A stretch of DNA of 60,000 bases from positions 21,548,646 to 21,608,645 of the forward strand of contig NC_088311.1 of NCBI RefSeq assembly GCF_910592395.1. The letters are read 5' to 3'. Within the stretch, counting starts at the first letter, position 1. Each line of letters opens with the position of its first letter. Positions 25,531 to 39,278 of this stretch are shown here, piece after piece. A model generated the notes under the pieces. It searched no databases. It was not told the DNA's origin and worked only from the letters and a program-made list of their open reading frames with translations. The DNA is from Lineus longissimus. Lineage: Eukaryota; Nemertea; Pilidiophora; Heteronemertea; Lineidae. A program made the position numbers and the translations under genes.

Positions 25531-26105
25531 GAACCTGCATTTCCCTTCTAACAACCAATCGATTATGGGATTAGGAGGCTCACATCCATCAACTTAGGCC
25601 ATCGGAAATTGTCTCCGTAACATTACCTACATTACACAATCTGATTGATCCACTGCATTTCTTGTAGCTGCATTACTGGGTGCCATTGCTTGTTCCCCCT
25701 GTCAGGCTTTTAGGACTTGCCTTTTGCCTCCCGATTGTTAGACTCATGAAGCAGAGATATCATAGCTCAAGACATCGGAAATAGATCTGTAAAATCGTTG
25801 CATCAAATCATTAGATTCCTTGATTGCGCGATCTACCACTGAACCTGCATTTCCCTTCTATTACATAACATCCAATCGATAAATGGAATAGGATACGTTC
25901 AATCCCAAGGTCTCCATACATCAACTCAACCCATCAGAAATTGCTTCCGTAGCATTACTTAAATTGAGCAATCCCATCGATCCCTTGCCTTTCTTTTATC
26001 TGTATTACTGGGTGCCATTAATTTTCCATGGTAGGAATCACCTTTAGCCCTCCCCCACTGTGTGACTCATGAGGCATCCATCTCGATGGTATCTCAAGGA
26101 TAGCA
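25531..26105. repeat. Tandem duplication, 310-base unit
   Basis: GAACCTGCATTTCCCTTCTA occurs at 25531 and at 25841. Both copies continue with CCAATCGAT, ATCAACT..CCCATCAGAAATTG-like text, TCCGTAACATTAC or TCCGTAGCATTAC, and TATTACTGGGTGCCATT. The copies differ by many substitutions and indels. Confidence 0.85.
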
Positions 26106-27660
26106 AATCAATCAGTCTCGACCAGATTAGTTCATTACATGCAGGTTGTGTAGTCTGCTGACTGTAGGCAGTGGTCTCGCAAAGGTTGCAAGTTCGTTGA
26201 GCTCTCGTCACAAGCAGAGCATTGCTGGTGTAGGGTTTCATCGGAGAGATCGCCCAGGCTTGCCTTTATTTCGTTGAGCATTCGTGCTTTGAGGGAATAC
26301 TCTGACATGAAGGAACATTTGACTAATGGCAAAATGTAAGTAGTATTGATGCTTTATTGATTCTTCCTCTTGGTCTTCAAGTGCCTGTTTTGCTGCTGCT
26401 GCCTCAAGATTGTGTGCATGTAGGGATGTTAACAGCAATATAAGGGAGGGAGTGGGGTTATTTTTTCCTTCTGAGCATAGGCGTGGGTTACGGCTCCTGA
26501 CAACTGAAGAATGTTGCTTGAATTGGCAGTAACTCAAGATAATGCTGTTGACAAGAGCCACTATGTGGCAAAATCAACAAAAAAGCAGATTACCCGCAAA
26601 TATATTTTTTGCATTTTGCATTATTTTCCTTTGATTTCTGTGTGTCCCATCCTCGGGTAACATTTGTGTAATCTGCACAGTAAATATCATCACTAATGGA
26701 CCAGTGATACGTTCTCATTGCTGCTAATTCCATGATATGATAGCTGCCATTGCATTAGTGGATTTATGATTGGCGGCAGTGAGATTGGCAGGGCTTAGTG
26801 TTTGAATCTTACTTCATTAAATAGGATACAGTTCTTGCCAAAGTGATGTCTCTTGTGATGCACAATATGTATTCAACTCATTGGAACCGGTTTCAAAGGT
26901 AAAGGGGCCCTTTGATTTATACCAGGATGTGCATGGAATGTGCCCTGTGCTCTAGATCAGGTTCTAGAATGTTGTGTATGTGATTGTTCTGTCAGCTTGT
27001 CGGCCCTTATATCGTAAAAAGAAGACGAAAACAGCTTACAGTAATTCCATTAATAAAAAGTCGAGAAATTTGTAAACAACATTCTTGTATATTGAACAGC
27101 AATAATTTTTTCTACCGCATATCTCTGAACCTATGAGATGAAAAAATATCCTTGGCTGATCTGTGTCAAAGCAAATTTTAAAGGTTAGTGAAATTTTATA
27201 GCTGATAATAGAACTTTATGAATAGATGTCAACAAAATTAACGCAGCCCTTCAGATTTGATAAGGATGGCTCAATCAAAACATGAGAACTTCCGCTCCAT
27301 TCCCAATTTATGCCAAGTATGGTGAACAATGAATATTTTACTACTCAATAAAATGACTTTATAGCATGACATCAAAATTCCCACTCCTCCTTTGCACGCC
27401 CTGTAGATGTCTATTGTTTGCACTGATTCGTTATTTGCTTTGATAAAACAATCATGCACCTCTGCTTCGAAATGCCAGAGATTCTGGTTTGGTTCGTGTG
27501 CACTCTTAACTATTGATTTTGTAAAAGGTCACAAGGACAGTTGCGATATTTGTCATCCCTGATTTGGAAGCTGGTTTGATCTTGATGCTGTAACCTTTAA
27601 ATGAGATGCTGTGACATTAATTACATGAGACAGTAGTGCAACTGATATAGATTCTATACG
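26106..27660. other. Intronic DNA
   Basis: Nothing supported. The minus-strand frames at 26044-26561 overlap each other in different phases and show no domain. Confidence 0.4.
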
Positions 27661-27975
27661 TCAGTACTTTGATGCCAATGTGCGAAATGTCATCCCTAGT
27701 GTATTCAGTTATGCCAGCGATATAGCAAGAGGAATTTCATTGGTAGGGTGTAAGTGTGGGAAATTTGGAGTCAGAGTCAAATGTCATTTGTCTACATAAA
27801 TTTCTGGTTGCTGCAAGTTTTTTTGTAATATAACCAGAGTCTATCAGATATATGTTCTCTGCATGACCAGATGGATTCCAATGTTTGAAATGTGATTCCG
27901 AATATTCATTTATGCCAATCATACTTCAAAAGAAGATTCTGGTGTGTAAGTGAGGGGAATTAAGAGTCAAATGAC
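27661..27975. repeat. Tandem duplication, about 200-base unit
   Basis: GATGCCAATGTGCGAAATGT (27671) and GATTCCAATGTTTGAAATGT (27874) start the copies. Both continue with a TTCA..TTATGCCA phrase and GTGTAAGTG...AGAGTCAAATG then CATTTGT. Confidence 0.8.
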
Positions 27976-28888
27976 ATTTGTTAAAATCCTGTCCTATTAA
28001 GAAGATATTTTCCAGATAGGCTTTAAAAAAAATGGTATCCAAGTCCAAATGTAAAATGGTTGCATTGGTTTCTTGAAACCTTCTGATAACCAATTTGATA
28101 TCTCTTGGGTAAATAAATTCATGCCTAGAAAGTTTATGACTGAACAGTCTTTATTCAAAACAACCACTCGAGTATCTCATAAAATATATATGATAAGTTC
28201 AATGGGGTTTAATTAATCAGTTAGGCCTAATTCTATTTACTGGGTCAGACCTTTTCACTTGTTTTCTTGCGGAATGAAGTGGTGGCGTCCTGGTGAGTCC
28301 ACTATGTCAAGTTGGTGACACACTACCCTAGTCTAAATACTATCAGGCATTTCTCTTATCAGAGTGGCCATGAAATGAGGCTAGATAAGCAGGGAGATAG
28401 GGAAGGAATGTTTACTCTGCCTCCTGTGTCCTGACGCATATCACCATCAGTCTAAAGCGGAAGCAGCCTATTCAAGTCATAGCTCATGGTCAGTAAAGAG
28501 CTAGGAATCTTGCGAGTCAGTTTAGGATTGTGCAATTATCTTCTCTCTGGGGATACTGGTCGCTGTGCCATCTTCATTATCTGGAGAAAACATTTCTGAG
28601 CTTTTTTTCATCCATCTCGATCCATTTCAATCTGGAAGTTCAACTCCATACTGGCCAGAACAGTTATCTGACTAATCGAAGTCATCTGCTGGACATTGCC
28701 CCAGTAACCTATAAAAAAATATATAAACTCTTGAGTCAACATCAGCCCTACCCAGTCCATACAGTTCTTGTGACTGTCCAGAGTGTCCACAGGTGCCATT
28801 TGGAGCAAGTTCAGAATTGATCACCATCAAGAGTGAAGCAGTTTAAGAGTTTTAGTCATCCTTTCTCTTGGACTTTAACAACCACAAT
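27976..28888. other. DNA upstream of candidate exon B
   Basis: No coding exon. It contains CTGGAGAAAACATTTCTGAG then CTTTTTTTC at 28581-28609, repeated at 29162-29190 beyond candidate exon B. Opposite-strand open frames at 28530-28820 are mutual shadows. Confidence 0.4.
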
Positions 28889-28938
28889 ATGAGTGGAATT
28901 GAGCTGCACTCGTCCTCTGATGAGGATGACGGTCTTGG
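28889..28938 (+). CDS. Candidate alternative first coding exon B (MSGIELHSSSDEDDGLG)
   Basis: The ATG at 28889 (CACAATATGAG) opens 16 codons, MSGIELHSSSDEDDGL, ending CTTGG|GTAAGT in phase 2. The acidic SSSDEDD run is a typical CK2 substrate sequence. Spliced to the 38876 acceptor it completes a Gly codon and gives a 150-residue protein that differs from isoform A only in its N-terminus. The ideal donor and matching phase are the main support; the exon is short, so chance is possible. It lies between two direct repeats of about 30 bases (28581 and 29162). Confidence 0.5.
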
Positions 28939-31900
28939 GTAAGTTGCCTTCGAATTTCATTGTTGATAGCTTTCACTGGTTTTGTATAAGACTTTTGACG
29001 ATGACACTGTTATGCAGGGATAAACATGAAGAGTCTGGGTCACCCGCAATCAGTGCTGCAGTTGCTACCGTCCATTGAATTCAACATGTCTTTCACCTTG
29101 GTACAATTGTAATCTTCAAACAGTATTGATATCAATGATACTGAGCTGTAATCGTCATCTTCTGGAGAAAACATTTCTGAGCTTTTTTTCCATCTCACAT
29201 TTACCCAGTTGTTTCTTTACTCTGCTGCGGTGTTTGTTGGTTCGTGTTTGCTGATGTCGGCTATGGTTACTTTGAAGTCAGATCGTGTGGATGCAGTATT
29301 TGTTTGGATGTCACAGGAGTGTAAGATGTCATCGACACAGATTTCAACTGGGTAAACACACTAAGCTACTATTTTGTTGACGGTGCATTTTCTCCATGGC
29401 CTCTTCATGTTGGAAAAAAGCCATCAAAAAGCATGACCACGTTCATTTCTGTCATGCTGTTGACTTCCTTTTGAATACCAGTACATGTTGAATACCATTT
29501 GTGTTCCATTTACATGTATGTTCATATCCAACTGTGAGATTACAATTTCTGTTGATAATGATGATAGTTCGGAAAAGTGAAAAAACATCTTCCGCCTCAT
29601 TTATAGAACGTTTCCCAATCGACTCTTTATGATAATTTCTCTCGGAAAATTCTATACAACCCAAGCCAGCGGCTGCTAGAGTAATGAGTTGTATAATTCT
29701 GTCATTCTGACGCAATTTACCCGGACCAAAAACACCTACAAGGAATACACGATGAATGTCTAATATAAGAGATTTTGTGGGAAATGTTGTAGAAATGTTG
29801 ACATTTTCCATGTTTACTCGTCATGTATGTCATACGACCACATGAATGGATGCATTAATTGTGTAATTAGTCGGTGATTTGGAAACCCAAGAGATGCAAT
29901 CAACAAATCGATCGGGCCGGGCAAATTATAGGATGGATGGGCGATGCTCAGTCTTTGTATAGGCTCAGTTCGTCTGTGTATAGCCCGGTTGTCTACTGTG
30001 CTCTGTAGCGTAATCTGCGAGAGTCCGCAGAGGATGATGGGCTATTACCCGCCCAACCCAATGCTCTGGTGTGGTGTACTGTTAACGGGAATTTGGACAT
30101 TGATTCCTGTGTCCAATGATTCCATCCTTGGGGAACCCCTAAACACAGCTTTAAATCAATACAATCATAAAAGTAAACAAAGTCCTGTTACTCCGATAGT
30201 AATGATCAGATTGCAACCAAACTTAATGTGATTATGTATCTTGTACGTGACTTGTACACTCTTCAATAACCCTGAAATTCAGTCAACTTTATAACCAAAA
30301 TGCTACACTTACATGGTACCGGTAATTTTCTTTTGTGCCATTGAGCCGAGAAGAATAATATTATTTAATGGAATCAAAACTGGTGAAACTAGCCAGAAAC
30401 TGTTCTCCCCATATCCACTGCAAATGACATGCATTACATTACCCGAGATGAGCACATGGTCCCTGGACCATTTCATTAATAAACCAATTTCATTAATAAT
30501 GTAAAATAATATTTCCCTTGGTAATAATGATCAGCCACTCCAGCATTCATTGACTACACGCTTTACTTTTAGTGTGATGATGATGTACATGCTCAATGAA
30601 AATCAGTGCACGAGACATATAGGCTGCATATACTTCAGTAAGGAAAATGTAGGATATCATAATATGTGACCTGTCTCAGTAAAACGAAAAACATGTCGCA
30701 CAGAAGATGACTCTAAAGCACTCCAGGAGATAGTGGAAGAAATTGATGGACTCAGATTTCACAAAAGGCAGCAGTTGTTTCAACCTGCCAAGCTTAGAGC
30801 AACATGCACCTGGTTGAGCTGGTGACGGGTCACATATGCAATCAGCATTCTATGCTAACCGATGTCTGTCTCAAAGCGCTTTTTTTAACAACTGTCGGAT
30901 GTTATGGGATATCTGAAGCAGATACATTCAGCGCTGGCCATACACTTGGGCTTAGTCTGTGTGAAGGGTCTGGATTTTCGTCACCAAAGTCAAGTTCAAA
31001 CCCAAAAACCTCACTGACAAGAGTAGGTGACAAAAACTAGTACGCCACTGCAGTATATCTCATAATACCCAATGAACATCCAGCTCACATGCTCGTGGCA
31101 TGAACATGATAAATGTATAGCTCTCTGACATGACTGTGTGAATTTTAAGTGAGCCTAATGTAGTCTTTGGATCTCCCATTAAAAATACATTTGAACCAGT
31201 CTCCCATTTATGTGAACACAAACTGACTGGAAACGAATTGAAGAGAAGTTTCAGGCGGTTGCTTGCAGCTAAGTAGAGGGAATACTGTCTGAGAAAAACT
31301 CTTTTGGGACTGATGGTGAGATGTGTCTGGAAACTTGACCTGATCATTCTTATTGATTGCATTTGCAGTCCAGTGCATCATGCTGATGTTTGGGCTCTGC
31401 GTTCTAGTGATACAGCAGCAATATGCACAGCTGCCTAGCTCCATTATATCCAAATTAAAATAATTGACTTAATTATTTATGGCGGTGGTTCCTCAGCACT
31501 GGTTGCTCTTTCCTGTGAACCAGGTCATCCTGCAACCCCTGACCTCGCTTCCATCATTAATTGGTATAAACTGCTCATCATTAGCACTGGTAAAACATAC
31601 CATCTGCGAACATCAGTTATTAAAAACTGTTTAATGTGTTATCTTAGCGATGCCAGCCCTTTTTTCTTCGTTTCTTAGCTTATATACCTTCCAGTGCAAA
31701 CTAGAGTAATTATCATAACAAGTTTGTGCAGGAGAAACTGATGGATAGTGATTTGTGGTTGAAAATATCGCTTCTCCTACGGCTGCCTGTTTTCTAAACT
31801 CCCAGAAGGAAGGAGATGGTTCTGTCCCTAATGACATTCCTAACATGATGGAACTCTTAAAGGTTCTGCCCTACTTGATAACTGGTGCATTATGTCTGAA

Positions 31901-34900
31901 TATCACAAAGGTGATTCTCTGAACCAATAATGTGTATCATACTAACCTGTTTTTTTTCAATTATGACAGCAAAAGGCCAGTCAATGCAGGGTCAATGAGA
32001 CAGAGTTTACTACAACCATGTTTCACACTGCATGGCTTGGAAATTGGCCAGTCTAAGTTGGTTGAATGACCTTGCCCTTGATATTATTCACAAAAGCGAT
32101 GTCTGGTAAATATGCCGATTTATATTTGTGTCCAGAATTGACATTGACCCATTAACGCCTTGCTCGTTGACAAGTGAGATGAATCATTTCATGATGGGTT
32201 AAGCCGCCTGACCTGTGAAGAAGCAGCTTGTGACAACAGTGCTGTTTAAACCTGGAGGCGGACTACCGTTAGTTCTGTTTTTAGATACAATTGCGGAACC
32301 AATTTATCAGTCTGTGTGTCAAACGCACATTTTATTACTTTGTTTGTGGTGTCTCAATGGAGTAATTCATTTTACAGGGTCTCCATCACATCCTGTTCCC
32401 ATGGGGTGGATCCTGATCAGTGTTGTACACAAAGGACATATATACAATTGCAAGCATATGCATCACTTACACAGATACTGGCAGATCAGGTGTTACACTA
32501 CAACCAAATGCAAACTTTTTAAAAAGGTTTCCGAGTGATCCAGGTTCCATACTTGAGTTTGCTGTGAACTGGGGCCTATGGAGCAGATGCATAAACCTTT
32601 TGAGGCATATGTGATATTCATGTGCCCAGATATCATGAATATTTAGTTATAGATATAGATGTGGGCATTAACAACGAATGCTATGACCTGGTCATAACAT
32701 TTGCCTGAGAGTGATAACACACTCCTGTTGAAAATGAAATGAAATGAAATGTAGAGACCCAACCAGGCATCCTGCTTTTCATGCAGCCAGTGTTTAAGTT
32801 CCGGTGGGGATGCCTCCTTACATCGCTGCGGCAGCCCTTCGGCATTCCCATAAATTTGAAAGGGAGTGAAGACCCCAATATGCATGATCATTATGATAGG
32901 TGCAATTGGTTCTCAACTTTTGGTCCCAAGGTGATAATGGACACAATAGCCAGACAACTTTGACGTGGCTGATAGATTCAATTGATGAAATGCCCATACA
33001 GCACATGGAATCTCTTCGACAATAGCTCCATTAAACCTATTATGTAAGATTGCTTCGCCGATAATCCATATTTCACAGTCTCACCAGAGTTAGAGAGGTT
33101 CCTTTGTACTGTTGCTCTGAAGTGAAAATCGGCTAGTCATGGACCGAATCCGGCATATTGCATAAATTGAAAACATATTCCATTATGCCCATAGGCGCTA
33201 ATGATGATTACAATAGCATCAAAGTAGTCAATTATAGTAAAATCATATTGCATATGACAAGTTCAAGGTTGCGTTGTAAAATAGAAATGACTCCAGGGGA
33301 TTTTCATATTGCCTGGGCTCGTTATACATGCTTGTTACTCAGGGAATTAGTAACAAACACTGCCATACTGCTGTTATTGAGCATGAAAAGCTGCTGCAAC
33401 TTGACATTTATGTTATCTGTATCAACCTACACAACAGTATTGTTGACATTAAGATTCATTACGTCAACACTATTGCAAATTCGAAATCAATTTTAAAATT
33501 TTTGAACAAAAAGTGTTGTCTTTGATAGATTGCTATTGGTCTAGCATGTCCAAGACTGCAGGTTCCATTCAATTCAATCGAAAAGTCTACGGTACTCAAT
33601 TGTCTGTTTATACATATTGTCGTCTCTACTCCCATCCTCATTGAATGTTTTCCAGTGAGGAAGTTGCATTCTTGACTCTAATGTTCAAGAGAGTAAAGGC
33701 ATTCCGTCACATCACGTTTTTTCAAAACTGAGAGTGCTGGTTTGAATTGCAAGTTTTGAAGGACAGCACCTGGCTCAATGCTGTATTGTCAAATTCAGTT
33801 TGAAAGTGTCACACGGCATTCTATGAAACGGGCTATAACTCTTGTGGAGGCAGCTGCCAAGGCAACCAGTCTGCAGCTTCACACGAATTGATACAGGAGG
33901 GATTTGTGGGTAGAAAAGATGGCTGATCCTGAAAGCAAAATTTACTGGTAAGCGAGACATTTTCATTACAGACTGCACTTATGATGTTTGTGTGTATGCC
34001 ATGTGGTGAATGATGATCTGTGTAAAGCAATACATCATGTACTAAACATTATTGATCACACCCCATACATCGAGGGAAGGTTCGTACATTTGCGACTCGA
34101 GCCGGCTGATATGTTAATGTGGATGTACACCGTGGCTGGCATGCTACATGAAGCACAGGGTGCGGCTACTGCATCTTAATATCCGCTAAAAAACAGTCCG
34201 TCCGTATCACCTCGGGTAAGTACATCTTAAATTGATAAAGTGTCATCACTACCTATTGCGTAGATCCAAATTGAGTTAGGTCAGAAGGCCTGTTTCAATA
34301 TACAGAATTTTAACGAATTTTCCCCAGTCTGCAATATTAAAAGCATGGGATGTTTTTCGTTCACGCTCGACAGAGTTTCTTTTTGCGATATGATATAGAG
34401 CCCTATTGATCAGGACTAGTAATAGGTCTGTATGAATACATCCAGGTCGGTCTTCGTCCCCATGCTGGGCATCATCAATAGATGTGACTTCAATGGAAGA
34501 ACAAATCCATGTCTGTCCCCTGTATGGCCACGTAGCAAAAATATCAGAGTGTTTGCAGATTAGGTGAATGATCTCAGAACCATGAAACGGTAGGTGGGAA
34601 TTTTCTGGTATTTCGTTACATAACCCTTGCAATAGTTTCATTGATTGTGATATTCTGAAACCGGGGTTTTTCTCGGTTTGTGTTCTTGATGAACTCTAGG
34701 CAGTGTGAGCCAAGTACATCTTGTCGCTGTCATTCTCGCATTGTTACCTGCATTCAATCAACATCGATTTTCAATGAGATTGTCTCTGCAGGGTCTGGAC
34801 TTGTCAATAATTTCTCTCGATGCATATTTCTAAACAAGATATCAGGGCGTTGGTTCGTGAAAATTGTCGCTATCAAGAGAAGCCAGTCAATCCACTATGA

Positions 34901-37900
34901 ACCATTTTGCCAGTACAACAAGGTGAGTCAACATTGCACGCTTTAATACGTTTTCGAAAAAAGTGCAATGCTAAAGTGCTAGTCCATGATATTGAGTTTT
35001 AATTAGTTCTCTCCATGTCTGTCAGACTTGTATGTGAATGTCAGTACCGCTGCCATGTTGTTTTGTCCACGTCATAGAGCCAACGAATCCAGGGGTCCAT
35101 TTGATGTTGGGCTGGATTGCCTTGCAGCTTCAGGTTCTGTCACAGATATCTGAATCAATGATTCCTGTCTAACTGAGTTCAAGTGGGAATTTGAGTGTTC
35201 TTGAAAAGCAAATTTGGGTCACCCACAGAGTCCTTTTCAATCTACCTGGATTGAAATTTTGAACCATCTGACCTTGGAAGTGTTTTGAATGTGGTATGCA
35301 TTCTGTCATAGATCACACCAGGTGGCCTTCCTTATATGCATTGTCTCATTTTCGTGGGTCTTCCCATGAAAATACTTTGCCCAGCTGTCTCTTGCCCTGA
35401 GTTAGCCGAGTTGATGTTTTAGCGAGTCAATATTGGATCAATTTAAAAATGTTGACTCGTTTAGATCAAGTCACTTGAAATGTTTAAGTTGAAAACTGCA
35501 GTAGTCATGATCAGTTTATCATCATTGATAATAGTGGCGTGATCTATCCTTGATTCTGCACATGATGGTGAGGTCAGTCGTTATTCACCAAAATGATAAG
35601 AGTACAGCCTACAGGGGTTTAGATTTAGTCTCAGCTTGATCATTTCTCATCCAACAGATGCACATTTGTGTTGTTTGTTTTCAACAATAAGGTTTCAAAA
35701 TGGAAATAAATTGGCAAATAAGGTAGGGTTTTGTGAGGAGAAGCAAGCTGGGTTACATGCCTCCCCAAGGACTTCATCATTGTCATTTCACCCAAGTGTT
35801 CTTGTGCTCGTCTGCAAAGTTGAATTCAGTACACCAAGTGTCAGCAAAGTTGTAGCCTTTCTATATTTCTGAGCCACGATTTTAAAATAATTCCTACCTC
35901 TTTAATATTTAACTTTTGACCTTAATAGAATGAACTGTCTGAATAATGTTGTAAAAAAGATATCAATTATGGGTTCCCCTCCCAAGGGCAGATGCTTATG
36001 TCAGCGTGAATAACAATGTCACAAGGTCACCTGTGTTGTTCAGACCTGGAATTTCAAGTATGAACATTTAACGTGATGTTAATGATGGCACTTTCTCATT
36101 GAAATACTATCTCGCCAAGGGAGAAATGCTTTGGTTGTTCTATCCAAGGACTTTGACATACTTGTCGATGTGGACTCAAACAACTTCTTGGGTGTCCCAT
36201 GATCAAGGACAGGCAGACCTTCAGCGCCTGAAAAATTACCATCAATTTGTTTCAGTATAAAGGTCATACCTGAACGACATTCAGAAATCGACCATCATCT
36301 TGTTTTAATGGGTGACTACTATTTGATATCAAAGCGAACATATATTTAGATACTGTGATTTGACCCGCTTCAGGCATAGTACAAGGGAGGTGGGGATTGA
36401 TGACCTTCGCGAATTCTTATACGTACCTAGATCGAATTGTACCCAAATGTTTCCCCCATAAACTAGGTATAGGATGTTGTTCTCAACATCCCCAACAAAT
36501 GCTTACTGCAACAGTTTCCCTGTTCATAGAGTGCTGATAGTATTTCAGCCACACCCTGAAATCTAATACCGTGTTGGCCTAGCTGTCTCTCATTCCTGAC
36601 CAGTAGGCCTTCACACAATGAATTAGTATTGTTCGCTGTGTAGTGTTGACTGGCAGCAGCTGTCAGGATATTGTAGATTCCATTCCATCGTAACGTGGGC
36701 AGCTTTAAGTGTATATTTATGTAGAGTACCATATCAGAAGCTCGTTCAAGCAAACTACGGTTATGTGCATTTCATTCATAGGCCCTGGTGCTCTATTATA
36801 TATGCATAGAATTTCCATGATTGCACAGGTGCTGTCACATTGTCCTCATCCAAGGCACTCCAATTGTACTCCAATTGGTCCTGGAAGCATCTATTATATA
36901 TTGGTTTGGCCTTTTGTGACTCTTCCCCAGACTCTATAAGGCCAACAGGAGCCCAATAGTTTGCAGAGTGAAGACTAGGTAAAATTGCAAAATTTTGGGG
37001 TTGCAAATGAGCTCTACTCAATGAGGTGATGAAAATTGATAGTTGGATTGGATGCAGTACTGTATTTGGTAAGTGTGAAGCTGACTCTGTCACTTTCATG
37101 GTCATGGCGATTCACCGAAGAATTTGGAATATCTGTGCTCTATTGCTCCCCTCTTGGCATAAACCTATAGCCTATAACTGAGGAATTCCGGTTGTGTAGC
37201 CATGAAATGGTATTTACATCATTGTGTATCTGTTCTATCATCTAGACTAAAGAAAGAAAGCCCAGTTGTTGCATATGAGTAATACTAGATCAAACGGCCA
37301 AGATGCATATCATATCTTATAGATAGAAAAAATGTCAGTAGTTGGTGGGAAGATTCTGAAGATCTAGATAGTTCCATCTTACCTTGGCAAGTTAAAAATC
37401 CTTACCTTATAGAATAAAGATATTGTAAAAGGTTGTTGTGATCTTAGAGCCTTGTTTGTCAAGATGTAGTTCAGGTGGTTCCCCGGCTAGATGCCAGAAG
37501 CCCTGATGTACATCATGCACAAAGCTGAGCTGCATGAACAAAATCCCCATGGGCCATGAGGTCATATCAGAAATTAAGAACTTCTTAAAAAACTGCATGA
37601 AACATGATAGACTTCATTCTAAGTTTTCGTCTTACAGTGTAAAAATGACTTAAAGCTGAACTGCCCCTATAAAAGATAATACAGAAGTTAGTAGTAGAGG
37701 TATTGCCTTAGCCTACATATCTAAGTTATCAGTACAAAGTACATAGGTTTGTAAAATCTGTATATATACAACTTGTTGAATTGGTTTAAGCCGCATACTT
37801 GGCTCAGAAATAGATCGAAATATTCCAGGTATGTTGAAGAGCTACAGCGATGTATGCCAGTATACCTGAGATTGCATCCCCTATCCATCCTACCAGTCTG

Positions 37901-38875
37901 CTGTTCAGTCAGAACACAGTTTGATACAGACATACCAGCAAGGAAATTCACCACATCAAGGATTACGATTGTGTCTGAGCAGCGACCATGTCTTCTCGAA
38001 TGTTAGTTTTCTGGTTTCCTTCTTCAAACTGTGTCATTTCATTGCTGTTTCCTTTCAGTGTCATTTGTAGCTTTTTTCACATCTTACCTGCCCATATAAC
38101 ACACTCTCTTGTCCGTTTTCCTCAAAGCTATCATCTTATAAGCTTCAAGACAGGTGTTTGGTTAGGAAATCTTTGTGTTTGTCAGAAGTACAGGTAGTTT
38201 CTTGTGGTTGATTTATGCCAAATCTCCAATTCTGGGGTACTAGGGTAAAGGGCAACCATGTCTGTGCTATCCAGCTGCGTTATTGCAGCATTGGTACAGT
38301 GGTGCACTGCTGAGGATATGCGAGGATAAACTCGCATACAAATATTCCGAGTTCATTGTGCATTTCTCTTCATTTCGCTGCAAACAAGCCTGGGCTTCTC
38401 GTCGTTGTTCTTTGGTTTTAGGAAGAAGGTGGTCATTCTAACATGCTGCGTCTGACAGGGAGTAACATACGGTAGTCAGCCAAACACTGCTTTTTTCATC
38501 AACTACAGAGAGGGCAAATGGCCTCTTCTGGGATGCCAGGATAGACCAAAATTGCCAGGATTTTCAAGATAGACAGCCATATTTTAGCGGAATTTGGGGA
38601 AATTCATGATTGAGACAAAAATGGGATGCTGGGCCCCCCCTTCCCTGCGCTACAGGCTGGTGCTTTAGTATTGTACCAACTCAGAACCTCCAGAAGTTTC
38701 AAAGTTTGGCAGATTGTGATCATACATTGCATTTTCAGCTGGAAAGACAAGACAGCTTCTGTTTATCACATTCTTGCTTTAATTTCAGAACCAATGGAGA
38801 TGCAGGAAGAAGGCTCTAAATGTGCTGACAGTATTGTTCCCCGTTTCTCATTCATTTTTCCTTGTCTCTTTGCAG
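28939..38875. other. Intron upstream of the last exon
   Basis: About 9.9 kb of AT-rich non-coding DNA. Donor-like sites at 34210-34218 (CACCTCGGGTAAGT) and 34922-34931 (CAACAAGGTGAGT) were examined but carry no supported reading frame with an acceptor. There is a short GAAAT pentamer repeat at 32731-32750. No transposon protein was recognised. Confidence 0.5.
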
Positions 38876-39278
38876 CATGGAGAGTCGAGATAACCCGTTT
38901 CAGCCAGACGGCGACCTTTCGAAGGAGGCGGACGACATTTTAAAACGATCGACCATATCTCGGACACAAGTTCTGATCGACGATCCCGAAAAGTCATATG
39001 ACAGTAACTTTGTTGGTGAGGATTCCATCCAGCCGACGCACGTTTCCGGAATAGAATCCATGCCAAATAGTAAAATTGATCAGAATCAGAACAAATCGGG
39101 TGATGTGGTGCGACCTGGGGATATTAAGTTAAACGAGAATAATCGTATGGATAATGCAACGCCACAGTCAGTGGAGGTGGAAGTCGGTATAGTTGTACCG
39201 GCCGCGGACTCACATATGCAAGTAGAACATGTTAAGTTGAAGGACAAGAAAAAGTGTGAGTGCTGCATCATGATGTAG
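38876..39278 (+). CDS. Last coding exon: NPF motif protein with paralemmin-like CaaX tail
   Basis: An excellent acceptor (TTCCTTGTCTCTTTGCAG) precedes C|ATG. The frame needs two bases from an upstream phase-2 exon, as all three upstream candidates provide. From the ATG at 38877 it encodes 133 residues: MESRDNPFQPDGDLSKEADD, then ILKRSTISRTQVLIDD, a long polar acidic part, and the end KLKDKKKCECCIMM before TAG (39276-39278). CIMM is a CaaX box with Met, favouring farnesylation. The Cys pair upstream could be palmitoylated and the Lys run adds membrane affinity. This CxCCxxM plan matches the C-terminus of paralemmins, but the rest is not clearly alignable and no coiled coil is present in the window. 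NPF is an EH-domain ligand motif. Likely a peripheral plasma-membrane protein. Confidence 0.8.

Noticed and set aside
34680-34934. Possible exon ending CAACAAG|GTGAGT
   Set aside because: The donor is good but no acceptor or recognisable peptide precedes it, and its phase (0) does not match the 38876 acceptor.
38862-38876. Start codon at 38862 for the CaaX protein
   Set aside because: It lies inside the polypyrimidine tract of a strong splice acceptor, so it would be intronic in the spliced transcript.
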